Below, piece by piece: positions 32,354 through 40,753 of a DNA stretch of 41,575 nucleotides. How positions within the stretch are numbered: position 1 is the stretch's first letter; each line of letters opens with the position of its first letter. A program made the translations under genes and the position numbers. Below the pieces are notes generated by a model. The model did no database searches. It was not told the origin of the DNA and saw only the letters and a program-made list of their open reading frames with translations. The DNA comes from Deltaproteobacteria bacterium (GTDB taxonomy: Bacteria > Desulfobacterota > Syntrophia > Syntrophales > UBA8958). Location of the stretch: NCBI GenBank assembly GCA_029553375.1, contig JAKPCH010000012.1, positions 1 to 41,575 on the forward strand, read 5' to 3'.

Positions 32354-33907
32354 ATGTCTGAGGCCATGGGCGTCAAAAAGGGATTTTTCCGCCCGAGGGG
32401 AGCGACGGCCTTCATCCTCGCCCTGGTCCTGTTGTTGTCCTGGTCGGCCCCGGGTGGCGATTCCTGCGCCCTCGCCCAGGAAAAGAGGCTCCGCATCCTC
32501 CACGTCAACGATTTCCACGGCTTCGCCGAACCGATTCGAACGCTGAAACCGGGGGAGGTCCTGGGGGGTGTGGCCTATCTCGCCGGCCGTGCCTCCGAGC
32601 TGCGTGCCGCCGACAATGTCTCTTCCCTCTTCCTGGCGGCGGGCGACATGATCCAGGGACATCCCTGGGCCAACATGACGAAGGGAAAGTCCTCCGTGGA
32701 GCTGATGAACCTCCTCGGCGTCGATGTCATGGTCCTGGGGAACCACGAGTTCGATTTCGGCCCCGAGACACTCCGGGACAGGATAAGGGAGATGGGATTC
32801 CCCGTCTTGGGGGCCAACGTCGGGGGCCTGGATAACATCCTGCCCTATGTCCTGATCGAGAAGGGCGGGGTGAGGGTGGCCGTCCTGGGCCTTGTCACCC
32901 CCGAGACCCCGAGATCCACCCATCCCGACAATGTCCGGGGGATGACCTTCGCCGACGCCGCGGCTCTCTGCCGCCGCTATATGCCCCAACTGAAAGGGAA
33001 GGCCGACGTGATCGTCCTCCTCACCCACCTGGGTCACCTAAACGACCTCGAGCTGGCCCGGGAATGCCCCGGGGCCCACGCCGTCGTGGGGGGACATTCC
33101 CACACCCGCGTGGATGAGCCACCCCTCGTCGGGGGGACGCTGGTCGCCCAGGCCTGGGAGCACGCCAAGGCCCTCGGGGTCGTCGATTTCACAGTCGCTG
33201 CGGACGGATCCGTCCAGGCCCGGGGCCGCCTCGAGATGATCAGGCCGGGTATATCCAAGCCCGATGACGCCGTGGCCGCCTTGGTGGCCCGGTACACGAA
33301 GGAGCTTGAGGCGGCCGCCTCTGAGGTCCTGGCGAGGACCACGGTCTTTTTGGAGGGTGACGGCAGCCGTTCGCGGGAGACGAATCTCGGCGACCTCGTC
33401 GCCGACGTGGTCCGGGAAAGGACGGGCGCCCAGATCGCCCTCCTCAACGGCGGCAGTATCCGCGGCTCCCTGCCCGCAGGAGCCGTCCGCCTCCAGGACC
33501 TCCAGGCGGCCTTGCCCTTCGACTCCTTCCCCGTCGTCGTGAAGATGAAAGGCACGGAGGTGCGCTGGGTCCTGGAGCATGGCCTGGCGCGCATCGAGGA
33601 GGGGTCGGGGGCCTTTCTCCAAGTCTCCGGCCTGCGGATCGCCTTTTGTCCCACGGCGCAGTCGGGGAAGAGGCTCCGGCGTATCGAGACCGCCAAAGGT
33701 CCCCTGATGGACGAGGAGGAATACACGGTGGTCGTGAACGACTTCATGGCCGCCGGCGGCGACGGCTTTACGCTTCTTAGGGACCTCGTGGGGAAAGACG
33801 AGAGCTGGCGCGGGGAGACGATCAGGGACATGGTGGCCGATTTCCTCCGCCGCCGGGGAGAGGTGGCCCCCGTCACGGACGGGCGGATCTTGACGGTGGA
33901 GGACTGA
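32354..33907 (+). CDS. Secreted 5'-nucleotidase/2',3'-cyclic phosphodiesterase (UshA-like)
   Basis: A 517-residue protein with an N-terminal signal peptide (hydrophobic about 17-33, likely cleavage after ALA near 41). The metallophosphatase domain has ILHVNDFHGF (D53, H55), AAGDMIQG, GNHEFDFG and GGHSHTR; the C-terminal nucleotidase domain, about 320-517, has NLGDLVADVVRE, LNGGSIRG and NDFMAAGGDGF. Such enzymes hydrolyse nucleotides in the periplasm to recover nucleosides and phosphate. It shares the strand and probably the transcript of the glycogen synthase fusion. Confidence 0.94.
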   Translation: MSEAMGVKKGFFRPRGATAFILALVLLLSWSAPGGDSCALAQEKRLRILHVNDFHGFAEPIRTLKPGEVLGGVAYLAGRASELRAADNVSSLFLAAGDMIQGHPWANMTKGKSSVELMNLLGVDVMVLGNHEFDFGPETLRDRIREMGFPVLGANVGGLDNILPYVLIEKGGVRVAVLGLVTPETPRSTHPDNVRGMTFADAAALCRRYMPQLKGKADVIVLLTHLGHLNDLELARECPGAHAVVGGHSHTRVDEPPLVGGTLVAQAWEHAKALGVVDFTVAADGSVQARGRLEMIRPGISKPDDAVAALVARYTKELEAAASEVLARTTVFLEGDGSRSRETNLGDLVADVVRERTGAQIALLNGGSIRGSLPAGAVRLQDLQAALPFDSFPVVVKMKGTEVRWVLEHGLARIEEGSGAFLQVSGLRIAFCPTAQSGKRLRRIETAKGPLMDEEEYTVVVNDFMAAGGDGFTLLRDLVGKDESWRGETIRDMVADFLRRRGEVAPVTDGRILTVED

Positions 33908-33997
33908 GGCGACCTTTTAACGAATAAATAGTCAGTCAATACGAGGCATTACGAATTAAGTGATGTGTATTCGAATTACCGTCAAGGAGGTTTTGAC

Positions 33998-34858
33998 ATG
34001 AAAAAGCTCGGCTTCTTGGGGTTGGGCATCATGGGCGGCGGTATGGCGGCCAATCTCGTCAAGGCCGGTTTCGACGTGACCGTATGGAACCGCACAACGG
34101 CCAAGATGGAGGAGCTGGTCTCCCTCGGGGCCCGCGGGGCCTCCTCGCCCCGGGAGGTGGTGGCGGGATGCGACGTGACCTTCGCCATGCTCGCCGACCC
34201 CAGGGCATCCGAGGAGGTCTGTTTCGGACCCGGCGGGGTCCTCGAGGCCATGGGCGAGGGACGCGGCTACGTGGATATGTCCACCGTGGACGGAGACACG
34301 TCGCGGCGGATCGCCGCCGCCGTCGCCGCCAAGGGGGGGAGGTTCCTCGAGGCCCCCGTTTCGGGGAGTCGTCAGCCCGCCCGGGAAGGCACCCTGGTCA
34401 TCATGGCCGCCGGTGACCGTTCCCTGTATGACGAGGCCATGCCCGCCCTGGAACGCATGGGGAAGCTGGTCCTCTACCTCGGTGAGGTGGGGAAGGCCGC
34501 GGCCATGAAGCTCGTCGTGAACATGATCATGGGGGGCATGATGGCCGTCTTCTGCGAGGGCCTGAGTCTCGGGAAAAGGGCCGGTCTCAGGATCGACGAC
34601 ATCCTCGCCGTCCTCGACAACGGTGCCATGGCCAACCCCATGTTCCGCCTGAAGGGACCCATGATCCAGGAAGGGCGTTTCCCCGTCGCCTTCCCCCTGA
34701 AGCACATGCAGAAGGACCTCCGCCTGGCCCTGCTTCTGGGTGATCTCTTCCATCAACCCCTGGTCTCGGCGGCGGCGGCCAACGAGACCTTCAAGCGGGC
34801 CCGGGACCTCGGTCTGGGGGACGAGGATTTCAGCGCCGTCTTTCGCGCCGTCTCCTGA
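33998..34858 (+). CDS. Beta-hydroxyacid dehydrogenase family NAD(P)-dependent oxidoreductase
   Basis: AAGGAGG is 7 nt before the ATG at 33998, giving 286 residues; an earlier start at 33965 is rejected. The N-terminal fold shows GFLGLGIMGGGMAANL (NADP/NAD site), then the substrate loop PVSGSRQPAREGTL and catalytic lysine in GKAAAMKLVVNM. The set fits succinic semialdehyde/glyoxylate reductase-like enzymes (GLYR type) or 3-hydroxyisobutyrate dehydrogenase. A short A/T-rich spacer (33908-33990) with a TTCGAA palindrome may hold its promoter. Confidence 0.92.
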   Translation: MKKLGFLGLGIMGGGMAANLVKAGFDVTVWNRTTAKMEELVSLGARGASSPREVVAGCDVTFAMLADPRASEEVCFGPGGVLEAMGEGRGYVDMSTVDGDTSRRIAAAVAAKGGRFLEAPVSGSRQPAREGTLVIMAAGDRSLYDEAMPALERMGKLVLYLGEVGKAAAMKLVVNMIMGGMMAVFCEGLSLGKRAGLRIDDILAVLDNGAMANPMFRLKGPMIQEGRFPVAFPLKHMQKDLRLALLLGDLFHQPLVSAAAANETFKRARDLGLGDEDFSAVFRAVS

Positions 34859-34861
34859 GGC

Positions 34862-36406
34862 CTATCGCCAGCCGAGGTCGAGGGGCAGGTCCTTCGGGGC
34901 CTCGACGAGGACGCTGCTCAAGATCCGGCCCCTGCCGCCGGCGGGGAGGTCGGTGAGCCAGGTCATGAGGCCTTCCGTCTTTTCGGCGGGTTCGGGGTCG
35001 TTCTTCAGGGAGATCTTTATCCGTTCGTCACGCCCCTGGGGCAGGGGGGACTCGACGCGCATCCGCACGGGATAGGGACGACTGTTTTCCAGCTCGATGC
35101 GCCACTCCCAGGTCTGGGTGACGGAGCCCCCCAGAAAGGTCTCTCCCCCCTTCCGGGAGACGAGGACCTCCCGGACCTTCACGAAGGGGTCGATGCCGAA
35201 GTGGATCCGCCCCTCCTTCCCCGAGAAACCGAAGGGCCTTTTGCCGACGATGGCGCCGTCGAGGAGGAAGACCCCGTTACCCTTTGGTATCTCCCTGGCG
35301 TCGGCGAAGGAGACGACGCCCCGGACGAAGACCTCACCCCCCCGGCTGGGGCGGCCAAGGTAGACGAACTCCGCCGGCCATTGTTCCTCCGTCACCCGGA
35401 CCTTCTGGCGTTCCCCCGCGGGGATGGACCTCTTCCCCAGGTCCCAGGCGCTGTAGCTGCCCTCCCTCACCTGGACGGGGGCGCCGGCCGCCGCCGCTTC
35501 TTCCTCCAATTCGTTGTCGGGGGCGGTCCGCTCCTCCATGAGGGTCCTCCTGGCCGCGCCGCTTTTGGCGGCCTTCAGGAAGACGGGGCGGGGCTGGATG
35601 ATCCAGGGGGGGATCTCCTTGGGGTCAAGGCCCCTGGGAGGTTCGACGTTGGCGAGCCTCACGGACACGTCCCGGAAATCCCTACCCGAGCTCTGCCAGA
35701 TCTCGGCCTCCCAAAAGAAGGCGATGGTCTTCTCGAGGGGCTTGGCCTCGAGACGGTAGAGGGGAAGCCAGCCGCAGCCGCCGAGGTGGTAGGTATAGAG
35801 GAGGGAGACCTGGGGTGATTTCACGCCGGAGAGGATGACGGACACTTCCCACACCTTCTCCTTTTTGCCCGCCGCGGCCTCGATCTCCGCCTGGATCTCG
35901 GCGATGCGCCTGTCGGTCTTTTCCAGGTCCCTTTCGAGATGGAGACGTTCCAGGGCGGCCTTCTGGGTGTTGCGGCTCACGGCCGAGGCGAGGTTGCCGA
36001 TGTCGGCGAGGGTCTTGAGCTTCGTCTTCGTCTGCTGTTTCCAGAACTCGACCTGGACGTCCGCGGCCTTCATGGCGGCCTGGATCTTGCGCCGCACCTC
36101 CTTCTCCTCCTCGAGGCGTTTTCTCAGAGAGGCGATCTTTTCCTCGTCCTGCCTTGTCACCTGCCGGATCTTCTGGTCCTCGACGCTCCCCGGACCCTTG
36201 AGGAGGGAAAGGACGAGGGTGTCGGGATCGGCCGCGGCGGGGAGGGTGATGACGGCCGTCTTCATGTCCCCCGGCCCGGCCGTCATGTTTACCTGGGCCT
36301 TTTCCGTGACCCGGGCGGCATCGGGGAAGAACACCACCTCCACGGGGGCCCCCTGGACGGCGGCGGCGTGGAACAACACGGAGACGATCAGAATAACCCT
36401 CAGCAT
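34862..36406 (-). CDS. DUF4139-domain secreted protein (MuiA-like)
   Basis: The ATG at 36406 has AGGAGG 7 nt upstream and yields 514 residues; a much longer frame to 37594 lies inside the amidohydrolase gene and is rejected. A signal peptide (residues 1-19, cleavage after VQG-A) leads into an N-terminal beta region (VEVVFFPDAARVTE), a coiled coil about 90-175, and the DUF4139 beta domain with LLYTYHLGGCGWLPLYRLEA and DFRDVSVRLANVEP. Homologues in the mucoidy-inhibitor family have no settled function. It overlaps the mtaD-like gene by 7 nt, so it is co-translated with it. Confidence 0.85.
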   Translation of the reverse strand: MLRVILIVSVLFHAAAVQGAPVEVVFFPDAARVTEKAQVNMTAGPGDMKTAVITLPAAADPDTLVLSLLKGPGSVEDQKIRQVTRQDEEKIASLRKRLEEEKEVRRKIQAAMKAADVQVEFWKQQTKTKLKTLADIGNLASAVSRNTQKAALERLHLERDLEKTDRRIAEIQAEIEAAAGKKEKVWEVSVILSGVKSPQVSLLYTYHLGGCGWLPLYRLEAKPLEKTIAFFWEAEIWQSSGRDFRDVSVRLANVEPPRGLDPKEIPPWIIQPRPVFLKAAKSGAARRTLMEERTAPDNELEEEAAAAGAPVQVREGSYSAWDLGKRSIPAGERQKVRVTEEQWPAEFVYLGRPSRGGEVFVRGVVSFADAREIPKGNGVFLLDGAIVGKRPFGFSGKEGRIHFGIDPFVKVREVLVSRKGGETFLGGSVTQTWEWRIELENSRPYPVRMRVESPLPQGRDERIKISLKNDPEPAEKTEGLMTWLTDLPAGGRGRILSSVLVEAPKDLPLDLGWR

Positions 36407-37782
36407 CTCTCTGCCTCCTGGAGATATGGGATGGATATCCCGTTGTCCGACCGGATCCGGTCGGCGATCCTCTCGACGGCCTCGATCGCCCCTTCCTCGT
36501 CGATGGTGAGGAGGCGGCCGTCCCGCATGACCGTCCGCCCGGCGATGATCACCGTCTTCACGTCGTCGCCCGTGGCGGCGTAGACGAGCTGAGAATAGGG
36601 GTTGTAGAGGGGCCTCAGGCGGGGTTTCGCCGTGTCGACGATGATGATGTCCGCCGCCTTGCCCTTTTCCAGGGACCCCGTGATCCCGTCCAGACCCAGG
36701 GCCCGGGCGCCCTCGATGGTGGCCATCCTTAGGACCGTCCGGGCGTCCATCTCCGAGGGGTCCATGGCCAGGATCTTGTGGAGGCGGGCCGCCGTCCCCA
36801 TCTCGCCGATAAGGTCGTGATCGTTGTTGCTGGCGCAGCCGTCCGTGCCGAGGCCCACCGTCACCCCCTGTCTCTTCATCTTGACGACGGGGGCCATCCC
36901 CGTGGCCAGCTTCATGTTGCTCTCCACGTTGTGGGACACCTTGACGTCGTGACGGGCCAAGATGGCGATCTCCTCGTCGTCGAGCCAGTTGCAGTGGACG
37001 GCGATGGTCCTTTCGTTGAGGACGCCGAGGGCCTCCAGGTGCCGGGCGGGGGTCCTGCCGAAGGCCTCGGCGATGATCCCGATCTCGTCGCGGGTCTCGG
37101 AGAGGTGGGTGATGAGGAATACGCCGTGGGCGTCGGCGACCTCCCGGACGGCCTTCAGGGTGCCGGGGGAGCAGGTGTAGGGGGCGTGGCAGAAGAGGGC
37201 GGGGGTCACGAGCTCCGAGGCCCCCAGCCATCTCTCCAGGTATCTCCGGGCCGCCTCGACGTGTTTCGCGATCTGTTCGGCGTCGTCCCGGCGGAAGTCC
37301 CGATCGAAGATGCCCATCCCGGCCACGATGCGCAGCCCCGCCTCCCGGGCCGTCTCGGCGACGGTGCTCTCGTAGAAGTAGCCGTCGCAGAAGGTCGTGG
37401 TCCCGGAACGGATCATCTCCGCCGCCGCGAGGAGGGTGCCCGCCCGCACGAAGGGCCTCGTGACGTACCTCCTTTCCAGGGGAAAGATGTAATCGTTCAG
37501 CCACCTCATCAGGGGGAGGTCGTCGGCTATCCCCCGGAAGCAGACCATGGGGGCGTGGGTGTGGGTGTTGACCAGGCCGGGGAGGATGATGCATCCCCGG
37601 GCGTCGATCCGTTCCCGGGGGGCGTAGAGGGCGGCCAGGGGGCTGTGGGCATCCTCGACGAAGAGGATCTTCCCGTCCCTGATGCCGAGGACGGGGTCTT
37701 CCACCACCTTCATGGCGGGGGACATGGTCAGGAGGGTCCCGCCGGTGATGAGGATGTCCAGGGGCGCCGAGCAGGTGTTCAT
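36400..37782 (-). CDS. mtaD: 5-methylthioadenosine/S-adenosylhomocysteine deaminase, copy 1
   Basis: A 460-residue amidohydrolase: HTH at 74-76 (NTHTHAPM), CHAPYTCSP, THLSETRDEI, HCNW, and LGTDGCASNNDHDL with the catalytic aspartate. These match the MtaD family that deaminates SAH, MTA or adenosine to the inosyl form. It starts 6 nt after the end of a second, clearly homologous gene (37789-39114). The substrate may differ from the paralogue, since the middle of the active site differs (HLSETRDE here, HYLETMTE there). Confidence 0.9.
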   Translation of the reverse strand: MNTCSAPLDILITGGTLLTMSPAMKVVEDPVLGIRDGKILFVEDAHSPLAALYAPRERIDARGCIILPGLVNTHTHAPMVCFRGIADDLPLMRWLNDYIFPLERRYVTRPFVRAGTLLAAAEMIRSGTTTFCDGYFYESTVAETAREAGLRIVAGMGIFDRDFRRDDAEQIAKHVEAARRYLERWLGASELVTPALFCHAPYTCSPGTLKAVREVADAHGVFLITHLSETRDEIGIIAEAFGRTPARHLEALGVLNERTIAVHCNWLDDEEIAILARHDVKVSHNVESNMKLATGMAPVVKMKRQGVTVGLGTDGCASNNDHDLIGEMGTAARLHKILAMDPSEMDARTVLRMATIEGARALGLDGITGSLEKGKAADIIIVDTAKPRLRPLYNPYSQLVYAATGDDVKTVIIAGRTVMRDGRLLTIDEEGAIEAVERIADRIRSDNGISIPYLQEAERC

Positions 37783-37788
37783 GGTCCT

Positions 37789-39114
37789 TTATCCTTTCAT
37801 GCCTCTCTTGATCTCCTCGGCTATCCCGTTGACCCGCTCCATCACCTCCTCCTCGTCGATGGTCAGGAGGCGGCGGTTTCTCATGACGACGCGGCCGTCG
37901 ATGACGACCGTCTCCACGTCGGACCCGCAGACGGCGTAGACGAGGTGGGAATAGGGGTTGTACATGGGGGTGAGGTGGGGTTTGTGCATGTCGATGACGA
38001 TGAGATCGGCCTTCTTACCGGCCTTGAGGGACCCGGTTTGCCTTTCCAGACCCAGGACGCAGGCGCCGTCCCTGGTGGCCATGCGCAGGACCGTCTCGGC
38101 GGGCATGATGGTCGGGTCGAGGCGCACCGATTTCTCCAGCTTGGCCGCCGTGTCCATCTCCTGGAACATGTCGAGGTTGTTGTTGCTGGCGCAGCCGTCC
38201 GTGCCGAGGCCGATTTTGACACCCGCCTCGAGCATCCGGGATATCGGCGCCACCCCCGAGGCCAGCTTCATGTTGCTCTCCGGGTTGTGGACCACCTTGG
38301 AGCCGTGATCGGCGAAGAGGCGTATGTCTTGTTCGGTCATGTACACGCCGTGGAAGACGAAGAAGCGGTCGCAGAGGTAACCGAGGTCCTCCAGCAAGGC
38401 GTGGGGGGGGACCCCCGACCGCTCTTCGATGACGCCGGTTTCCGTCATGGTCTCGAGGTAGTGGGTGGCCAGGGGGACTCCGTAGGCGTCGGCGAGGGCC
38501 TTGGCGTCCCGGAGGAGGGAAGGGGAACAGGTGTAGAGGGAGTGGGGTTCGACGCAGATGTTCACCAGCGGGTCGCCCGCCCATTTCTTGATGAGGTCCT
38601 CGGTATAACGCAGACCCTCCGCGGGGGTCTTGACGTTGGGCGAGGGGAAGTCGAAGAGGACCTCCCCGACGAGGCAGCGCATGCCGGCCTTCTTCGCCGC
38701 CTGGGCCGTCTCGTCCTCGAAGATGTACATGTCGCAGAAGGTGGTGGTTCCCGACTTGATCATCTCGGCGCAGGCCAGGAGGCTGCCCCAGTAGGCCAAC
38801 TCCGGGTTGACGTGCCGGGACTCGGCGGGGAAGATGTAATTGCTCCACCAGTCCGTCAGGTTCAGGTCGTCGGCGATCCCCCGGAAACAGGTCATGGCGG
38901 CATGGGTGTGGGAGTTGACCAGGCCCGGCATGACGAGACGGCGATGGGCGTCGATGACCTCGGAGGCCCGGTATTTGCCTGTTATCACCTCCCGCGGGCC
39001 GATCTCGACGATGACGTCTTTCCTGATCGCCACGGCCCCGTCCGTCCAGACGGTGCCGGCCTCGTCCATGGTGACGACGATTCCGCCCGAAATGACTATG
39101 TCCGCCTCGATCAT
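37789..39114 (-). CDS. MtaD-like amidohydrolase, tandem copy 2
   Basis: The ATG at 39114 with a GGGAGGGAAGG site gives 441 residues; an upstream extension to 39189 is rejected. Shared motifs with the downstream paralogue: NSHTHAAM (H69, H71), EPHSLYTCSP, HYLETMTET, LGTDGCASNNNLD and the closing LTPMYNPYSHLVYA. It probably deaminates MTA, SAH or a related nucleoside, but may have diverged to another amino-heterocycle such as 8-oxoguanine or a triazine. First gene of a three-gene operon with the other copy and the DUF4139 gene. Confidence 0.88.
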   Translation of the reverse strand: MIEADIVISGGIVVTMDEAGTVWTDGAVAIRKDVIVEIGPREVITGKYRASEVIDAHRRLVMPGLVNSHTHAAMTCFRGIADDLNLTDWWSNYIFPAESRHVNPELAYWGSLLACAEMIKSGTTTFCDMYIFEDETAQAAKKAGMRCLVGEVLFDFPSPNVKTPAEGLRYTEDLIKKWAGDPLVNICVEPHSLYTCSPSLLRDAKALADAYGVPLATHYLETMTETGVIEERSGVPPHALLEDLGYLCDRFFVFHGVYMTEQDIRLFADHGSKVVHNPESNMKLASGVAPISRMLEAGVKIGLGTDGCASNNNLDMFQEMDTAAKLEKSVRLDPTIMPAETVLRMATRDGACVLGLERQTGSLKAGKKADLIVIDMHKPHLTPMYNPYSHLVYAVCGSDVETVVIDGRVVMRNRRLLTIDEEEVMERVNGIAEEIKRGMKG

Positions 39115-39145
39115 GCCTTCCCTCCCTTTGTAATGCGTGGTCCCG

Positions 39146-39197
39146 AAAAAATGGTCGCTCCGATTGGAGTTCCGCCTTTCGGCGGCCAAAGCCGCCG
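39146..39197 (-). promoter_or_regulatory. Nested hairpins in the mtaD-like operon leader
   Basis: Two hairpins share one arm: GGCGGC-CAAA-GCCGCC (39181-39196, extendable to 7 bp) and CCGCC-TTTC-GGCGG (39172-39185; on the minus strand a GAAA tetraloop). A third, CTCC/GGAG (39158-39169), is followed 6 nt later on the minus strand by six T. Only one of the first two can form at a time, which would suit attenuation, but the third stem is too weak and distant to be a standard terminator. Confidence 0.4.
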
Positions 39198-39211
39198 GTG
39201 GCTCTACGATC

Positions 39212-39240
39212 TTGCAACGGTAGTTCTTTTAGGCTATTGT
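39212..39240 (+). promoter_or_regulatory. Promoter of tRNA-Leu
   Basis: TTGCAA (39212-39217), 17-nt spacer, TATTGT (39235-39240); start expected near 39247, 19 nt before the mature tRNA. It interleaves with the minus-strand promoter at 39226-39254. Confidence 0.5.
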
Positions 39241-39254
39241 GAGCCCGTGGTCAA
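39226..39254 (-). promoter_or_regulatory. Promoter of the mtaD-like operon
   Basis: Minus strand TTGACC (39249-39254), 17-nt spacer, TAAAAG (39226-39231). Start expected near 39219, leaving a leader of about 105 nt with nested hairpins. Confidence 0.5.
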
Positions 39255-39265
39255 GGGCATAATGG

Positions 39266-39353
39266 GCCTGGGTGGCGGAACTGGTAGACGCAAGGGACTT
39301 AAAATCCCTCGCAGTCCGACTGCATGCGGGTTCGATTCCCGCCCCAGGCACCA
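39266..39353 (+). tRNA. tRNA-Leu(UAA), CCA encoded
   Basis: Acceptor GCCTGGG pairs with CCCAGGC, followed by discriminator A and an encoded CCA (39351-39353). The anticodon stem AGGGA/TCCCT frames the loop CTTAAAA, anticodon TAA, reading UUA. A long variable arm (GCAGTCCGACTGC region) marks a class II tRNA, and the T-arm has GGTTCGATTC. It is a single tRNA with its own promoter and terminator. Confidence 0.97.
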
Positions 39354-39360
39354 CGGTAAA

Positions 39361-39396
39361 GGGCCCCCGGTGTGCATGTCGCCGGGGGCCTTTTTT
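39361..39396 (+). terminator. Intrinsic terminator after tRNA-Leu
   Basis: Stem GGCCCCCGG (39362-39370) pairs with CCGGGGGCC (39382-39390), 11-nt loop, then six T (39391-39396). On the other strand it is followed by only three T, so it may also stop trmFO transcripts weakly. Confidence 0.9.
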
Positions 39397-39414
39397 ATCG
39401 CCCTCCACCGGGGA

Positions 39415-40737
39415 CTATGGGCGTAAATTTGACCTTTTCCAGGCCTCCAGATCCGCCAGGGCCCGGTCCCGGTAGAAGGCTCCCCGGTAACGGAGGGCGA
39501 TGCGGTGCGGCGGGGGTGTGAAGAGGCCGAAGTTGACGTTCATGGGCTGGAAGTCCTTGGCCGACGCGGAGGTTATATGGGCGACGAGGGCGCCGTGGGC
39601 CGTCGTGGGCGGGGGCGGCGCGAAATCCCTCCCCGCCAGGCGGGCCAGGACGCTCAGACCGGCCAGGAGGCCCATGGCCGCCGACTCCACGTAGCCCTCC
39701 ACCCCCGTTATCTGTCCCGCCAGGTAGATCCGCGGTTCTTCCCTGAGGTGCAGGCGGGGTGTGAGGAGGGCCGGGGCGTTGATGAAGGTGTTGCGGTGCA
39801 TGCTGCCCCAGCGGGCGAAGACGGCCTTCTCGAGGCCGGGGATGGTACGAAAGATCCGGGCCTGTTCCGTCCAGGTGAGGCGTGTCTGGAATCCCACGAG
39901 GTTGTAGAGGGTCCCCTCGCGGTTCTCGCGCCGGAGCTGGACGACGGCGAAGGGTTGCCTGCCCGTCCGGGGATCCGTGAGACCGACGGGCTTCATGGGT
40001 CCGAAGGCGAGGGTCATCTCCCCCCGCTGGGCGAGGACCTCGATGGGTAGGCACCCCTCGAAGAAGCGGGCCTCCTCGAATTCCCTCAGGGGTACCTTCT
40101 CCCCCGCGAGGACGGCCCGGTGGAACAGGCGGTACTCTTCCTCCGTGAGGGGACAGTTCAGGTAGTCCCCCTCCCCCTCGCCGTAGCGGGAGGCCCGGAA
40201 GACCTTCTGGTGATCGATGGAGTCGGCCTCCACGATGGGCGATATGGCGTCGTAGAAGTAGAGGTAGGACCCGCCCACCACATCGGCCATGGCCCGGGAC
40301 AGGGCCTCCGAGGCGAGGGGCCCCGGGGCGAGGATACAGGGACCCCCGGCCGGTATCTCCGTCACCTCTTCCCGGACGATCTCCACGACGGGGGCGAGGG
40401 AGGTCAGACGCTCCTCGACGAAGGCGGAGAAGGCCTCCCGATCCACGGCGAGGGCCTTTCCGGCGGGGACGGCCGTGGCGTCCGCCGCGGCCATGAAGAG
40501 GGACTCGAGCCTCCTCATCTCCTCCTTCAAAAGACCGACGGCGTTTTCCGTCGCGGCGGACCGCAGGGAGTTGCTGCAGACGAGCTCCGCCAGGCGGGGG
40601 GAACGATGGGCCGCCGAAAAACGCCGGGGCTTCATCTCGAAGAGGACGACCCTGACCCCCCTCTTCCCCAGCTGCCAGGCCGCCTCGCAGCCCGCCAGGC
40701 CGCCGCCGACGACGCAGACCGGCCCGGAGAGACTCAT
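39415..40737 (-). CDS. trmFO: Folate-dependent tRNA (uracil-54-C5)-methyltransferase TrmFO
   Basis: ATG at 40737 gives 440 residues, the family's usual size; the longer frame to 40824 runs into topA. FAD binding is seen at [21 protein letters not shown], and [18 protein letters not shown] and [18 protein letters not shown] are family hallmarks. The enzyme makes ribothymidine at position 54 of tRNA with methylenetetrahydrofolate and FADH2. It follows topA by 16 nt, an arrangement common in several bacterial groups. No clear Shine-Dalgarno site. Confidence 0.97.
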   Translation of the reverse strand: MSLSGPVCVVGGGLAGCEAAWQLGKRGVRVVLFEMKPRRFSAAHRSPRLAELVCSNSLRSAATENAVGLLKEEMRRLESLFMAAADATAVPAGKALAVDREAFSAFVEERLTSLAPVVEIVREEVTEIPAGGPCILAPGPLASEALSRAMADVVGGSYLYFYDAISPIVEADSIDHQKVFRASRYGEGEGDYLNCPLTEEEYRLFHRAVLAGEKVPLREFEEARFFEGCLPIEVLAQRGEMTLAFGPMKPVGLTDPRTGRQPFAVVQLRRENREGTLYNLVGFQTRLTWTEQARIFRTIPGLEKAVFARWGSMHRNTFINAPALLTPRLHLREEPRIYLAGQITGVEGYVESAAMGLLAGLSVLARLAGRDFAPPPPTTAHGALVAHITSASAKDFQPMNVNFGLFTPPPHRIALRYRGAFYRDRALADLEAWKRSNLRP

Positions 40738-40753
40738 GGCGAAAGGAGGGGCG

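Noticed and set aside
39160-39220. SAH riboswitch upstream of the mtaD-like genes
   Set aside because: A GTTGCAAG and a GAGCC are suggestive given the SAH link, but the required pairing and the conserved GAGGAGCG start are missing, and GTTGCAA overlaps the tRNA promoter -35 box.
36778-39426. Plus-strand open frame of 882 codons across both amidohydrolase genes
   Set aside because: It mirrors two real genes and runs through the promoters and the tRNA. Its internal repeats merely reflect the duplicated genes on the other strand.
39415-40737. Classical selfish-element insertion at tRNA-Leu
   Set aside because: No attachment-site duplication, integrase or change in composition appears; trmFO-topA is a normal housekeeping neighbour.
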